This document shows, one piece after another, positions 1-10,960 of a stretch of DNA of 64,000 nucleotides. The number at the start of each line of letters is the position of its first letter. Positions within the stretch are counted from its first letter, which is position 1. Under the pieces are notes generated by a model that saw only the letters and a program-made list of their open reading frames with translations, ran no database searches and had not been told where the DNA came from. The translations under genes were made by a program, and so were the position numbers. Where the stretch lies: positions 15,443,001 to 15,507,000 of the forward strand of contig NC_091972.1 of NCBI RefSeq assembly GCF_036711975.1. The letters are read 5' to 3'. Origin of the DNA: Onthophagus taurus (taxonomy: Eukaryota > Arthropoda > Insecta > Coleoptera > Scarabaeidae).

Positions 1-482
1 ACTAGGAAAAAAGAAGACCCACTTAATGCATAAATCCAACAAGACACAAAGATCATCAACTTCATAAACACAAGGAACAAAGAAAACGAGAACACGAGAG
101 ATAAAGGAAGAACATTGCGAAGACATGGAACATATAAGCATGAACGTATAAGTACGAAGACTTAACACCTGCCATGAACGGTGTTAATTAAACTAAAGCT
201 AGAACTAACACCAGCACTATCATCTGGAACTAATACTAGATCTAGAACTAGAAACTTTCGGGTTAAGCCATGCGTCTTTTGAAACAGTGTTTAACGTTTC
301 GGATGCCATGTTGCAACCTTCTTCAGAAACAAGTTCAAAGTGAAGTTCAAAGTCACTAGCGCTAATGTTAGTTCTAGTTTTAGTTTAACATGGGACATTA
401 TCTATACAAAATCCAAAAACGAATCTGGAAAATGCACAAAACAACCATAAAGGAACTAAACGGAATAATGATCCAAAATAAT
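1..482. repeat. Dispersed CTAGAACTA-type repeat with hammerhead-like motif, host flank of the LINE
   Basis: No gene is supported here. The stretch 190-262 is rich in variants of CTAGAACTA and ends in GAAACTTTCGGGTTAAGCC. A matching reverse-oriented stretch (GTTAGTTCTAGTTTTAG) lies at 366-388. Between them, on the minus strand, is a hammerhead-like motif (293-326). Similar CTAGAACTA blocks recur near 34690-34745 and 57515-57575, so this is a dispersed family, probably a small retroelement. The last 12 bases (471-482) are the target duplication of the LINE that follows. Confidence 0.5.
293..326 (-). ncRNA. Hammerhead-ribozyme-like motif, copy 1
   Basis: Read on the minus strand: CTGAAGA, one A, stem GGTTGC/GCATCC (one U-U mismatch) with loop AACATG, then GAAAC and GTT. 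CTGAAGA fits the hammerhead CUGANGA box and GAAA fits its second box. The bases after the candidate cleavage triplet (AAACA) pair with the bases just before CTGAAGA (TGTTT), giving a 5-bp stem I. The single extra base after CUGANGA is a consistent departure from the textbook core. Activity is not shown. Confidence 0.45.
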
Positions 483-2546
483 TCCTTTCTATTGAAAACG
501 TTGAAGAGGCTTTGCGATCGTTACATTAGAGACTCTTGTCTGCGCAGCAGGCCACTAGACTCTAATCAACATGCTTACACCCAGGGAAAGTCCACGCTGA
601 CGGCTCTTCACTCAGTGATCAGTTTCGTCGGTGGTGCGCTGGACCACAAAGAGTCCGCCCTCGGGGTTTTTATTGACGTGGAAGGAGCTTTTGATAAAAC
701 TACCTTCTCCGGAATTAACGACGCCTTGCTAGAGCATAACGTTCCTCTGGCCCTGTGCGGCTGGATTGAGAGCACTCTAAGACAAAGGGTCGTCAAACTA
801 AGAGCTGGCCAAGCCACTCTTCAAGGGGCTGTTACTAGAGGCTGTCCGCAAGGGGGGGTACTTTCTCCACTTTTGTGGAATCTCACCCTCGATAGCCTCA
901 TGAAACGCCTAAAACTAGCCGGTTTTAAAACCGTTGGCTACGCAGATGACCTGACAATCCTCATTAGAGGCAAGTACGCTAACGTACTCCTCGATAGGAT
1001 GCAGGAAGCACTCAATCTAATTGAGAACTGGTGTAATAAACAATGCCTTTCCGTCAATCCCAAGAAGACAGAAATGGTTCTTTTTACACGCAAGCGCAAC
1101 ATTGGCAATCCTAGATTGCCAACGCTCGCTAAAACTCCACTTAAACTGTCTACTGAAGTTAAGTACTTGGGCTTAATAATAGACAGTAAACTAACGTGGA
1201 AATCCCACCTAGACAATAGAGTTAATAAAGCTTGTGTCGCCTTCGGCCAGTGCCGGAGGGCTGTCGGGAGGACTTGGGGTCTGTCTCCCAAGATAGCCCT
1301 GTGGATTTACACCGCCGTTGTTCGACCAATGCTAACGTACGGTGCGGTGGTATGGTGGACTAGAACTTCTAGGTCTACCGCCACCACTGCACTTAATAGA
1401 ATACAGAGACTCGCGTGTCTGTATGTTACAGGTGCGCTGCGATCAACCCCCACCGCGGCCATGGAAATCATGTTAAATTTACCACCACTCAACCTACATA
1501 TTCAGGAAGTGGCGTTCGTAACCATGAAAAGACTACAATCAGTAGGAACTATGAAGGATGAGGACGCTGGCAGCAGTTCAACACTCTGGAGGGAAGCAGT
1601 GTTAGACACACCCCTACTCGAGTGTAAGACTGATCACAGACCAGCAAAATATGTTTTCTCAAAGAAGTACCTCACCCACGTCAGTCCCACAGTAGTAGAT
1701 GAACTAAGAACTTTTAAGATCTACACTGATGGTTCAAAAGGACGAAATGGTGCAGGCGCCGGGGTATTCTCTCACGATCCCCCGATTCGCCTCTCGGAAC
1801 CTTTAGGGTCTAGCACCACCGTCATACAAGCGGAACTAACTGCTATTAAACTTGCTGCCGACTGCATTGTTGAATCCAACAAGCGGGGTAAGTGCTTCAC
1901 TATTTTCACAGACAGTAAACAATCTCTTTTAGCTCTAAGCAGAGTTATTATAACGTCTGCAGTAGTAATGGATTGTCACAAAGCACTGGAGGAGGCCGCG
2001 AAATACAATCGTGTCAGAATCCAGTGGGTTAAGGGGCATTCCGGCTCCAAGGGTAACAACCACGCTGACAGGCTTGCCAAACGTGCTGCCGGTAGAGCGC
2101 CCTGTGCACCCGAGCCGATAATTACCCCCTCTTTAGCTACTCACATCGAGTTAATCAAGCGCATTACCCACAAAAAATTTTTAAACGGGTGGGACCGTAC
2201 CCCGGGCTGTCATCTCGCCAAGGAATTGTTAAAATATCCTTCAGCCGCAACAGCCCAGTTCTTCGTAGGGCTCGGTAAAAGTGCCCTTCGCACTGCCACA
2301 GGTCTCCTCACGGGACACTGTAAGGTAAACAAGCACCTTCAAAACATGAAGCTTGCTGACTCCCCTCTCTGTCGAGCCTGTGAACAGGATGACGAGACGG
2401 TTAAACACATCTTGTGTGACTGCCCCTCTCTGACCGACCTCAGAATGAGGACCTTCGGGGAGGAATGGCCGACCACAGATGACATCAGGAATGCACCTCT
2501 AGGAGCCGTCCTAGCCTTTGGTAAATCCTTAGGCTGGTTGATGTGA
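390..2546 (+). CDS. LINE pol, C-terminal part: reverse transcriptase, RNase H and zinc knuckle
   Basis: This is a 718-codon open frame. Only residues 32 onward belong to the LINE; residues 1-31 are host DNA upstream of the 5' junction that happens to be in frame, so the ATG at 390 is fortuitous. Reverse transcriptase runs from about residue 32 to 330, with GCPQGGVLSPLLWN and the catalytic YADD at 184-187. RNase H spans about 440-570, with acidic residues D447, E482, D508 and D560 (YTDGSKG, QAELTA, FTDSKQ, HADRLAKR). A CCHC-type knuckle (CRAC...HILCDC) lies near 660. The endonuclease and ORF1 are missing through 5' truncation. It could make protein only if a host promoter read into it, and it cannot retrotranspose by itself. 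Confidence 0.88.
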   Translation: MGHYLYKIQKRIWKMHKTTIKELNGIMIQNNSFLLKTLKRLCDRYIRDSCLRSRPLDSNQHAYTQGKSTLTALHSVISFVGGALDHKESALGVFIDVEGAFDKTTFSGINDALLEHNVPLALCGWIESTLRQRVVKLRAGQATLQGAVTRGCPQGGVLSPLLWNLTLDSLMKRLKLAGFKTVGYADDLTILIRGKYANVLLDRMQEALNLIENWCNKQCLSVNPKKTEMVLFTRKRNIGNPRLPTLAKTPLKLSTEVKYLGLIIDSKLTWKSHLDNRVNKACVAFGQCRRAVGRTWGLSPKIALWIYTAVVRPMLTYGAVVWWTRTSRSTATTALNRIQRLACLYVTGALRSTPTAAMEIMLNLPPLNLHIQEVAFVTMKRLQSVGTMKDEDAGSSSTLWREAVLDTPLLECKTDHRPAKYVFSKKYLTHVSPTVVDELRTFKIYTDGSKGRNGAGAGVFSHDPPIRLSEPLGSSTTVIQAELTAIKLAADCIVESNKRGKCFTIFTDSKQSLLALSRVIITSAVVMDCHKALEEAAKYNRVRIQWVKGHSGSKGNNHADRLAKRAAGRAPCAPEPIITPSLATHIELIKRITHKKFLNGWDRTPGCHLAKELLKYPSAATAQFFVGLGKSALRTATGLLTGHCKVNKHLQNMKLADSPLCRACEQDDETVKHILCDCPSLTDLRMRTFGEEWPTTDDIRNAPLGAVLAFGKSLGWLM

Positions 2547-2648
2547 CCAGAGTGTGTAATGGGAGGATGCACAAGGGGCCCAATGGGGCCTAAGTGTGGC
2601 GTGCGGTTTTGCATGCACTCTCCAATCCATACATACATACATACATAC
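483..2648 (+). mobile_element. 5'-truncated non-LTR retrotransposon (I/Jockey-group LINE) with 12-bp TSD
   Basis: The insertion is bounded by an exact 12-bp direct repeat, ATCCAAAATAAT, at 471-482 and 2649-2660. Its 3' end is a (CATA)n tail (about 2628-2648), and its 5' end starts abruptly inside the reverse-transcriptase domain. That is the standard outcome of target-primed reverse transcription with 5' truncation. The retained part encodes RT, RNase H and a C-terminal zinc knuckle without a stop, so the insertion is probably young. RT followed by RNase H fits the I, R1 and LOA group of clades; the exact clade was not determined. Confidence 0.9.
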
Positions 2649-2699
2649 ATCCAAAATAATATACCACACGTGGAACAGCCACTCCATCGAAGAACAAAG

Positions 2700-3010
2700 A
2701 CTAGATTATGATGAGAGCAGATTATTATTATTGCTGCCGGGCTGAGGGGAGCCCCTCTCATCACAGCAACCTATAAGATCTATTGTAATTTAAGCCCTTC
2801 AAAGATTTAGGAAAAATCTAGATCCCTGATGAACCTTAGTATTGCTCCAAGGTCTTGTTCCTTTATGTCAGTAGGTGTCAGGTGAACCTTTTCGAAAATT
2901 TTGTGTCTTAGGCGACGCATTCACGTAGAATATGTTCAGCGGTCTCTGACTTGTCGTTGCAAAGTCGACAAATTTAATCCTTAAGGTCGGTCAGGAAGCC
3001 TGAGAGCGAC
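2700..3010 (-). pseudogene. LINE 3' remnant (RNase H tail and zinc knuckle)
   Basis: The minus strand of about 2810-3010 decodes, with frame breaks, to RLCNDKSETAEHILREC followed by a short C-terminal tail. This is the CCHC region found after RNase H in I/R1-type LINEs. It is a different and much older element than the intact LINE just upstream and runs in the opposite direction. The segment 2700-2770 (ATTATTATTATTGCTGCCGGGCTGAG...) reads as a low-complexity LINE tail plus flank. No open frame survives. Confidence 0.6.
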
Positions 3011-3399
3011 CTTAAGTTTTCTTTTGCGATGGAGTTATCATACTTTTCCCCTGTCTGTGTCCTGGAAGTTTTTTCCAGCGCAACGCTACCTTTGAAGCCA
3101 CTCATGTATTAATTACCTGGTTTAAGTGCCTTTTTTGTAATCCACAGCCGGGTTGAGGTCTTCTCGCTGCCTCTTTGACCAGCTTATTCTTTTCATTGCT
3201 CTCAATATCTTTATGACCAGAAACCCACCATAGTAGAGAGAGCAGATACTGCGAAAGCTGAGGAAATAGAACAATTCACAACGAAGAAAGAACTAATAAA
3301 CGACAACTAAGCAGGTACGAACAATATCCCCAAACAAGGTTGCTCAATAAATGGGATGAAATTCTCCATATTTCCCTAATATAATAAAATTTAGATCTA

Positions 3400-3560
3400 A
3401 AAAGAGATTTAGATCTATTCCTGAACCCAACCTACTAACTAATTTTATTCCATTATATTGTATAATATTCTATGTACTGAAGATGAAACATTAGTTTCGA
3501 AACATGTCTGCTTGAATAGAATTAAAACATTTTAGTATTTCTCAAAAAGTTTTTACTTTT
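3400..3560 (+). repeat. Penelope-like element terminus with hammerhead-like motif (copy 2 at 3477-3508)
   Basis: CTGAAGA (3477-3483), one T, stem GAAAC (3485-3489) / GTTTC (3494-3498) with loop ATTA, then GAAAC and ATGTC. The downstream sequence (GAATAG..., A-rich, GTATTTCTCAAAAAG) resembles the end of the fold-back element at 26.3 kb, so both probably derive from one retroelement family. The segment ACATGT after GAAA is a perfect palindrome. Assignment to Penelope-like elements is an inference from the known association of those elements with hammerhead motifs. Confidence 0.45.
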
Positions 3561-3580
3561 ACATACATCCTATTTTAAGG

Positions 3581-4190
3581 TTGCTCAAGTCGGAAGGAGA
3601 AGGATTTAAGAAAGTAATATCCTCATACCTCATACCAGAGAATTACAGAGGAATTTCCCTTCTAGACACATCCATGAAGTTGTTTTCCCGCGTCCTGCAA
3701 CGTTGCATTCTGAAGCAATTTATAAAAAAACGAGGAACAACAGGGCAGTCGGAAAAGCAGACCAACAATCAATGCCGCCTTCGTTGTTAACCATGAAGAA
3801 GACAAAAGACAAATAAAAGAAATACAATAGAAGACAAATACACGTAATTAAGAAACAATTAGACGACGTAACATAAACAATATCAAGACAATTAAAACAA
3901 ATACACTTGGCAGAGAAGAAATATCATTGAATGTGAATGGACGAGATCATAGAACAAGTCCGGATGCATACCTACGAGATGACAATTTTGATAGTTGAAA
4001 TCACATTATGAGATCATAGAAGAATCAAGGAAATTCGGGTGGAATGCGAAATGGAAGAAGATATGGTAAGTTGGATTCGCGCAAGTAGGAGTCTCTGAAA
4101 CAAACACGTTTCAGGAATTGAAAGAAATAGGCTGCCAAGGACTATCATAAATTGCAGACCATCATCCAAAAGGCAGACAGGATGACCTTC
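3581..4190 (+). pseudogene. RTE/Jockey-like LINE fragment, degenerate
   Basis: An open stretch at 3581-3790 contains PENYRGISLLDTSMKLFSRV, the conserved RT region that precedes the catalytic domain in RTE-type LINEs. After a badly broken middle, 4100-4185 reads GIERNRLPRTIINCRPS, which resembles the C-terminal end of the same class (the HVxRMxxxRLP region). The YADD-bearing centre is missing, so this is a dead, internally deleted copy. Confidence 0.55.
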
Positions 4191-4946
4191 AAATCGTATT
4201 GTTCAATCCATTTCTATTGTACATAAACTGTTAATAACACATTCATATAACACCTGTTTCAAGTCGAAATAAATTGATTAATTTATCGAGTTTATTCATA
4301 ACTAAAATCAAATTTTATGTTAAAAATGTAAATTTACTATTTATAAAATCGATAGTCCTCCGTGATCCGTGAAAAGTTCCATTTTGTGTAATTTATAAGA
4401 TCGTGTAACTTGAGTTGCAGTTAAATCTCAAACGCGAAATTTATACGGCAGTATAATACCTAATAGAGAGGTTGTAAAACGTTGAGATTCAGAGTTTTTA
4501 TGAACGACGTTTAATTCATTTTCACTTTCTTCAAAACATTTAAATTATAAAGACAGTAATTATAATTGCAGTCTGAATAAAATAGTTATTATTTCCATAA
4601 TAAAGTGCACGAATTCTAAACAATAGTCTATGATCTGTTGAAGTATAATCAGGTTTTACAATGACTAGGATATTTTTTAACTTAAATAGATAATAATTCT
4701 ATCGGAATACAATTTAGATAAAAAATTGTTTTGCATTTTGAATTATACAAATATTTTTCTCTGCAATATAAATAGAAAAAACGAGTTGCCTTAAAAATTA
4801 AATTCCGAAAATATGATTACAGTTTTCCCAAGCGCGCAATATTCAACTAAAAAACAGAACCACTTTAACATCGTTTTAAATAAACCGAATCGACATACGT
4901 TTGAAACAAAAATCGAAAATTTTGTTTAAAAATATAAAGGTTTTAC
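4191..4946. other. AT-rich non-coding DNA, probable intron of the SLC6 gene
   Basis: No coding potential, RNA gene or repeat was recognised. It lies downstream (on the minus strand) of a clean GT splice donor at 4945-4946, so it should be intron. The next SLC6 exon was not found between here and position 1. Confidence 0.4.
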
Positions 4947-5389
4947 CTTTAAACAACGGACAAATTCTCCAAACGCTAACAGGACCTTGTCTGTTGAATT
5001 GCCCGAGGACGAGTTCCATGTAAAAAAGGGGGACGGCTCCAAAAATCAGCATTAAGAAGTATGGTATGAGAAAAGCCCCTATATATTACAAACAAAATAA
5101 TTTATATTATTTAATAACATAAAGCGAAATGATTAAAGTATATAAAAAAATTTTTGATTAATACCTCCACCATTCCTATAACAGAGGTAAGGAAATCTCC
5201 AAACGTTGGCTAAGTCCACAGCAAAACCTATTATGGATAACAAAAAGTCCGCGTTAGATGTCCAAGTTTCTCTGTTATCATCGGGTAGATGTGGTGAGTT
5301 TAAATCCACTTCAGCTTGACTCGAACTTGTCGAAAGGGCGAACGTTTCGTAACCCCGTTTTTCATCTTCTTCCAGTTGAACATGAAGAT
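4947..5389 (-). CDS. SLC6 monoamine transporter, two internal exons (TM1-TM2)
   Basis: Exon 5165-5389 (225 bp) encodes a cytosolic tail and then TM1, with [24 protein letters not shown] and YLCYRNGGG. Exon 4947-5078 (132 bp) continues [31 protein letters not shown] and CPLFKG (TM2 and the first intracellular loop). The 5390-5391 acceptor, the 5163-5164 donor, the 5079-5080 acceptor and the 4945-4946 donor are all AG/GT and their phases agree (Gly codon split G|GG). The family carries out Na+/Cl- coupled uptake of neurotransmitter across the plasma membrane. The TM1 aspartate (FAVDLANVW) is the amine-binding residue that marks dopamine, octopamine, serotonin and noradrenaline carriers. [13 protein letters not shown] is closer to dopamine/octopamine transporters than to SERT (DLGNVWRFPYICY), but the substrate cannot be fixed from two exons. 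The remaining TMs lie outside the window. Confidence 0.9.
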
Positions 5390-7454
5390 CTATTAACAAA
5401 AAATAAGATTAAATGTAAATAGCGTAAAAATCCTTGACATTTTACTGAATATAGTGGGTTGGTAAGAAATCATTAAATTGAATAAACAATTAGATAAAAA
5501 TTCAAGAGTAAACGTGTAATTAGTGCGTTTTAATAAGAAGGTTTTGGTGTAAACTGACCTAAACCTATCGCCATCTGCATAAATAACAAGTTAATTAGAT
5601 AATTATACAGACAGTCATTAAAACCCACACTTTTAACAATTGGTGAGTCAATTTTGTGAATTAAAATTTCTCGTAAACATTTACATTAAGATACCTACTT
5701 TTCTTTGGAGTTGTAAGTGCTAAAGTCGACGAACTGTGTTTTCCTGATTTAGCATACCCTATAACAAAAAAAGCTTTATTACAAAAACTATCTTCTTAAA
5801 TAGCTATAAAGTCAAAACGTGGAAAGTACTAAGATAAGAATAGAGACTAAAAACACATAGTGATATATAAAAGCAAATTTTATCAGTAATAGTGGATAGT
5901 TTTTTGTTAATTCCCGATTAGTTAGTCAATTGGAAAGCGCACCGTGACGAATGTTATTGTCCGCAAATCCCTTTCAATTTATCGTCGCTCGACTATGCTA
6001 TTTATCGCCCATCCACCAATGACGAGTCTGGCTCACTGAACAATAATTGAATGCATATTCAAAACAACTTTAACATCCACTCCTATTTAAAATAAGTCTA
6101 ATTGGACAAATAGAAATTCTCCAACGATTACTTAATTTTTGTTATTCCTAACTGTAAATCTTAATGATTCTAAAGATCAATTAACGTATCTATTAAACCA
6201 TCCAATTTAAACTAAAAATCAACAATTTAAGTCTTTAATCATCAAGTTAACAGCATCGTTGCCTCTCAAAGAAAAAAAAATTGATTTAAATGCTAGTCAA
6301 GTACCCAAGAGTAACTTTAATCAAGTTCACCGATCCTTTTTCGAGGTCTTCATTTACCCGGGCAAACTTTCGACAAAGAGTTTTAACGCGGTGACGGGCG
6401 TCTCCATTAAAGGGTCGAAAGTTGTGACGCTCTCCACGCGCAAGGTTTTTATTGCGTACGGCGTCGTAGCCGACAACGACGCGATCTGACGCTATAATGC
6501 AATTACATGTAAATGAATATCGGCTTCCTTTCCAGGTATTCCAATATCGGGCACCTGATAGGAATGACGGGCTCCGTCACCAATAAAGACGGACGAGCCG
6601 CCCGCGACGCCCCCAAGAATGTCCTCCTTCTGTATGGAACTCGAAGAATTTTACGCGTTTCCACTTTCGACCCTGTGATCGAAACTCACGACATATCCAA
6701 GTGGAATCGAATCGAGTCGATTTCAGTTTTACTTTTAAAAAGGATTACATTCAATGCGTTTAAAACGATTTCAGAAGGGCGAATTTTATTTCCGTTTTAA
6801 GAGTTCTGCATTATGAATTCCTGAATAAAAATCATATCGATATATTAAAAATCATATTTTCCGTGCAAAACTCATAATTAATTATTATATCAGGCTACCC
6901 AATGAAAACACTTCATAAATTCTCTTTTTTGAAGAGTTTAATGGTAATGGTTTGATAGACACTTACAATGAGTTATAAAGCGCAGGTGGAAAATATTCAA
7001 GTTCTTGTACTTACAAAGATTGTTTTAGATAATGGTGGTATACAGCGCCCTTCGTACCTGTTGCATAAAATATGTACGTCCAATATAGACGAATTAGTGG
7101 AAAATCGTAGTCTAAAATATTACATCATGTTATTCATGGATCATGAATAATTTATAACCCCACATAGTTGTAATGATTATAATTGGTCTCTCAATAAAAT
7201 TCCTAAATCTTTTTTGCATTGAGAGTAAATAAAAATTAATTGGTGTATTACTGAAGCAAGTCGCCGAGATTTCAATGTATTAATGTGCGAATTACAAAAG
7301 TAACAGGAATCTTGTATTTTCATTGTTACCTGATTGATCGCAAAATAATTTCTTTTTAGAAAATTAAAAAAAAAAAAGATTTGTGATTAGAAAAGAAATG
7401 AAATGTGCTAGGGAGCTACAAGAATGCAAGTTGTAAGTAGCAAGCAAAATGCTG
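5390..7454. other. Probable first part of the long SLC6 intron, with a GC-rich island at 6330-6720
   Basis: No gene was recognised. Most of it is AT-rich, but 6330-6720 is markedly GC- and CpG-rich (for example CCCGGGCAAACTTTCG and GAGCCGCCCGCGACGCCCCC) without a convincing protein. The open frames there (6259-6489, 6513-6800) resemble nothing I know and end within the island. A regulatory element or an unrecognised 5' exon are the main alternatives. Confidence 0.35.
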
Positions 7455-9143
7455 CTGATGATCTTCATCTATCTGGAAGTCGAAATTTTAAGCAATCGCA
7501 ACCTATACAAATAGGCACAAAACCAGATCTAAAATATGACGCGATAATTCTAGTGCTAAGCTACGGAACAGACTAGAGCAGAAACATAGAGAATAAAGCA
7601 GAAACATAGAGAATAAAGCAGAAACATAGAGAATAAAGCAAAAACGTAGAGAATAAGGTAAAAACACAGAGAATAACGCAAAAACTAAGAAGGGTAAAGA
7701 TGAACTTCCTCAGATCGATCGCAGGGCAAACAAACAAGGCGATAAGGGAGAGATGCAAAAAGATCACCGAAGAGATGGAGCAATCGTAGCAATCATCATT
7801 TGTTGATCTTCAACTATCTGGAAATCGAAATTTCAAGCGATTGCAACCTATACAAGGAAGCACAAAACCAGATCTAAGCTATGACGCGATAGTTCAGCCA
7901 GTACTAAACTACGGAACAGAGACTAGAGCAGAAACATAGAGAATAAAGGAGAAACACAGGGAATAAAGCAGAAACAGAGAATAAAGCAGAAACACAGAGA
8001 ATATAACAAAAACATAGAGAATAAGGCAAAAACACAGAGAATAAAGCAAAAACTAAGAATGGTAAAGATGAACTTCCTCAGATCGATCGCAGGGCAAACA
8101 AACAAGGCGATAAGGGAGAGATGCAAAAAGATCACCGAAGAGATGGAGCAATCGTAGCAATCATCATTTGTTGATCTTCAACTATCTGGAAAACGAAATT
8201 TCAAGCGATTGCTACCTATACAAGGAGGCGCAAAGCCAGGTGACAAAAGCATTCAAGATCGCAGAGGCAAGCAAGTAGAGAGTAACCTCAAAATATACGA
8301 CGTGATAATTCAGCCAGTGCAACCTACGGAACTGACACCAGAGCAGAAACACGGAGAATAAAGCAGAAACTAAGAAAGGTAAAGATGAACTTCCTGAGAT
8401 CGATCCCAGGATAAACAAACAAGGCGATAAGGGAGAGATGCAAAAAGATCACCGAAGAGATGGTGCAATCGTAGCAATCATCATTTGTTGATCTTCAACT
8501 ATCTGGAAGTCGAAATTTCAAGCGATCGCAACCTATACAAGGAGGCACAAAACCAGATCTAAGCTATGACGCGATAGTTCAGCCAGTACTAATGTACGGA
8601 ACAGAGACTAGAGCAGAAACATAGAGAATAAAGGAGAAACATAGGGAATAAAGCAAAAACACAGATAATAAAGCAAAAACTAAGAACGGTAAAGATGAAC
8701 TTCCTCAGATTAATCGCAGGGCAAACAAACAAGGCAATAAGGGAGAGATGCAAAGAGGTCACCGAAGAGATGGAGCAATCGTAGCAATCATCATTTGTTG
8801 ATCTACCTATACAAGGAGGCGCAAAACCAGGTGACAAAAGCATTAAAGATTGCAGAGGCAAGCAAGTAGAGAGTAACCTCAAAATACACGACGTGAGAGA
8901 ATAAAGCAGAAACTAAGAAAGGTAAAGATGAACTTCCTGAGATCGATCCCAGGATAAATAATCAAGGCATTAAGAGAGGCATACAGGATATTGGCAGATG
9001 GGTCAAGAAAGGTAACGCTAATGGAGTTAACATGGCGAAAGACAGAATAGCCAAAATAAGCAAACGCAATCGACTCGCGAGGAAAAGGACACCAAAAAGA
9101 TCGCCGAAGAGATGGGAGTAATCGTAGCAATCATTATTCATTG
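7455..9143 (+). repeat. Five-copy tandem array derived from the 3' end of an RTE-type LINE
   Basis: Five units of about 310-370 bp start near 7455, 7800, 8169, 8485 and 8798. Each contains TATCTGGAAGTCGAAATTTC (or a variant, absent in the fifth), ...ACGGAACAGAGACTAGAGCAG, and CTTCCTCAGATCGATCGCAGG. The plus strand decodes to YGTETRAET...KVKMNFLRSIAG..., matching the segment that follows the RT domain in RTE LINEs. Only the last unit keeps the C-terminus (about 8960-9120: RWVKKGNANG, NRLARKRTPKRSPKRW); the others share one deletion across it. Units 1, 2 and 4 also contain a nested array of the 20-mer GCAGAAACATAGAGAATAAA. Open frames in the array are not genes. Confidence 0.8.
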
Positions 9144-9639
9144 ACTAACAAAAGAAAACCTAAAACAAAATTAGATAGAATCAATACCGATAAACAAGTA
9201 CGATAAAATCAAACTTTAGATAATTGTACGCAATTATAATTTGTTAATATTGATGATGAAAAAGAAGAAAATCATAATCTCCCATTTGGATAAGAAGTTA
9301 AATGATTTGGAGAAGTACTCAAGGATTAACCGTTCACTACTTCTACTGCAACAAAAATCTACAAATAAAAATCTATACGAAGTTAGGTCCCAATTTTTCG
9401 CACCTCTAAATATACAGGGATTTATATGTACAGTATTTTGAACAAGAGAACCTCTTAACCGATTTTGACGATCAATACCTCATTCGAAAGCTTAATCCTT
9501 AACCAATGCAATGATGGTAATGCCCGATACGAAATATCTTTCGAATTCCGCTAAAACGCAAAATACTACGAAAATAAAGCGAAAATGACCTTTTTAAGTG
9601 GTGATAATTCGTATTCTCGATTGTCAGGATCTATGCCTC
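9144..9639. other. AT-rich spacer, nothing recognised
   Basis: A 66-codon open frame at 9241-9441 (lysine-rich start) has no recognisable family, promoter or splice context. I do not call it a gene. Confidence 0.3.
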
Positions 9640-9960
9640 TCAAAATGTGCTTTTTAAAACTGCCTTCTGCGATAAAATTCACTTATTTTAACATTCGTTC
9701 CTTGGTCGCTATAATTTCAGATGTTAAGGATTTAATTGTCGATAAGAACAAATTGATACTGGTGTATTATAATTAACTTCACAAAATATTTGCCGATATC
9801 GAGTACCTTGACATTGCAGTAGTCGATACAGCAAATCTAGGTAAAACTACTTACTAAGGAGTGACTTTGAATTGTTACCCATTTGGAAAGGTAAAACTTT
9901 TAGTATTTCTGACAACATTGAAAATACTGATTCTATTCAAAAAATCAATATTTCGCTATC
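9640..9960 (+). pseudogene. Possible LINE endonuclease fragment
   Basis: The frame at 9585-9776 contains TYFNIRSLVAIISDVKDLI, which resembles the first strand of the apurinic endonuclease domain of CR1/Jockey LINEs (F-N-x-R-S-L...). The match is short and the rest is frame-broken, so this call is tentative. Confidence 0.35.
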
Positions 9961-10129
9961 ACGCTTGTGATAGATATCTTATAAGGATAAACAACTTTCA
10001 ACGTTCTGTCTCAGGTTATTAATAGGCTGTTCTTTTCTCTAGCCTTTGATGTGGAACTTTTTCGAGCTACACAATTTATTAAAACTTAATCAAGTTGGAT
10101 ATACATATAACACAGCGTGTGGTGATCCC

Positions 10130-10440
10130 TGGGTGGTTTGAGCAACTCATTGCTGGTGCCAACCTCGAGTAAAGGAGGAGGGTTGGCAGGACTCGAAAGC
10201 ACCAGATATCGACGACATAAACAATGAGCTTATTGAGTATGGAGAAACAATACTGCTACAACAGCACACTAGAGTTACTATCCCTATATTCAAAAAGGCA
10301 TCAAACTATAGAGTCAGAATGTGGTGAGATGAGTGCGATTCAGGCGACGGGATACTTTGGGCGAATGGACCATGCCAAAAAAGTCAGACACCAAGCTAGT
10401 TGGACGTCATGGTCACAGGAAGTTTAAAAATAGAAAAATC
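10130..10440 (+). pseudogene. LINE 3' fragment
   Basis: The segment near 10340-10425 reads GYFGRMDHAKKVRHQASWTS, similar to the W-F-G-H-V-x-R-M region at the C-terminus of RTE LINEs. The upstream part is not decodable. It is dead. Confidence 0.4.
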
Positions 10441-10494
10441 AGGACGTCATCCTATTAGAAGTGGAAGATGAAGAGTTGAATGTGATGCCATGTG

Positions 10495-10960
10495 ATTCCT
10501 TCCTATCCCGAAAGGCAGAAATCCCACTGAACTAAAAGAGCTATGCCCATCAGTATCTTAAAAGTCACCTCTAAGATTGTAGAGAAGAGTGTTGTTGTCA
10601 GGATTTAGAATCATATTTGATTGAATGAGAGGAATGTGATGGCCCTCATCCTTATCGATTTTTTATAGGCCTTCGATGTCATCTAATATACCATAATATT
10701 GTTTTCAGTGCTTAATTACATTGGCTTCTCTTCATTAGCAATTGATTTTTAAAAAATCGTTTCCTAGATTTTGGAAATTCTAATTGTAAATTTTGCGAAT
10801 CTCTGTCCCAACCTTAAGCATTATAGAACCCTCATATATCTTGACGACATTCAACTATAACTTGGTTTTATTGTGAATAACTTAGAAACATTGTTAAAGG
10901 CTTCCATCATCGTGTTTGAATTATCAAGTCTTCGGTTTGCGATACCATGACTATGTACTT
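10495..10960 (+). pseudogene. Degenerate non-LTR reverse transcriptase
   Basis: With frame corrections the plus strand gives PKGRNPTELKELCPIS, SKIVEKSVVVRI, a remnant of the AFD motif (GLRCHLIYHNI), LNYIGFSSLAIDF, and a YxDD relic (YLDDIQL, about 10837-10857). These are RT blocks in the right order for a Jockey/CR1-type LINE. Many stops and shifts show it is old. Confidence 0.5.

Noticed and set aside
938..1291. Minus-strand open frames inside the LINE at 483-2648
   Set aside because: Shadows of the RT frame on the other strand.
7577..8050. Regular 20-bp repeats that could suggest a CRISPR-like array
   Set aside because: The repeats are directly abutting with no unique spacers, in a eukaryotic genome, and derive from a LINE coding segment.
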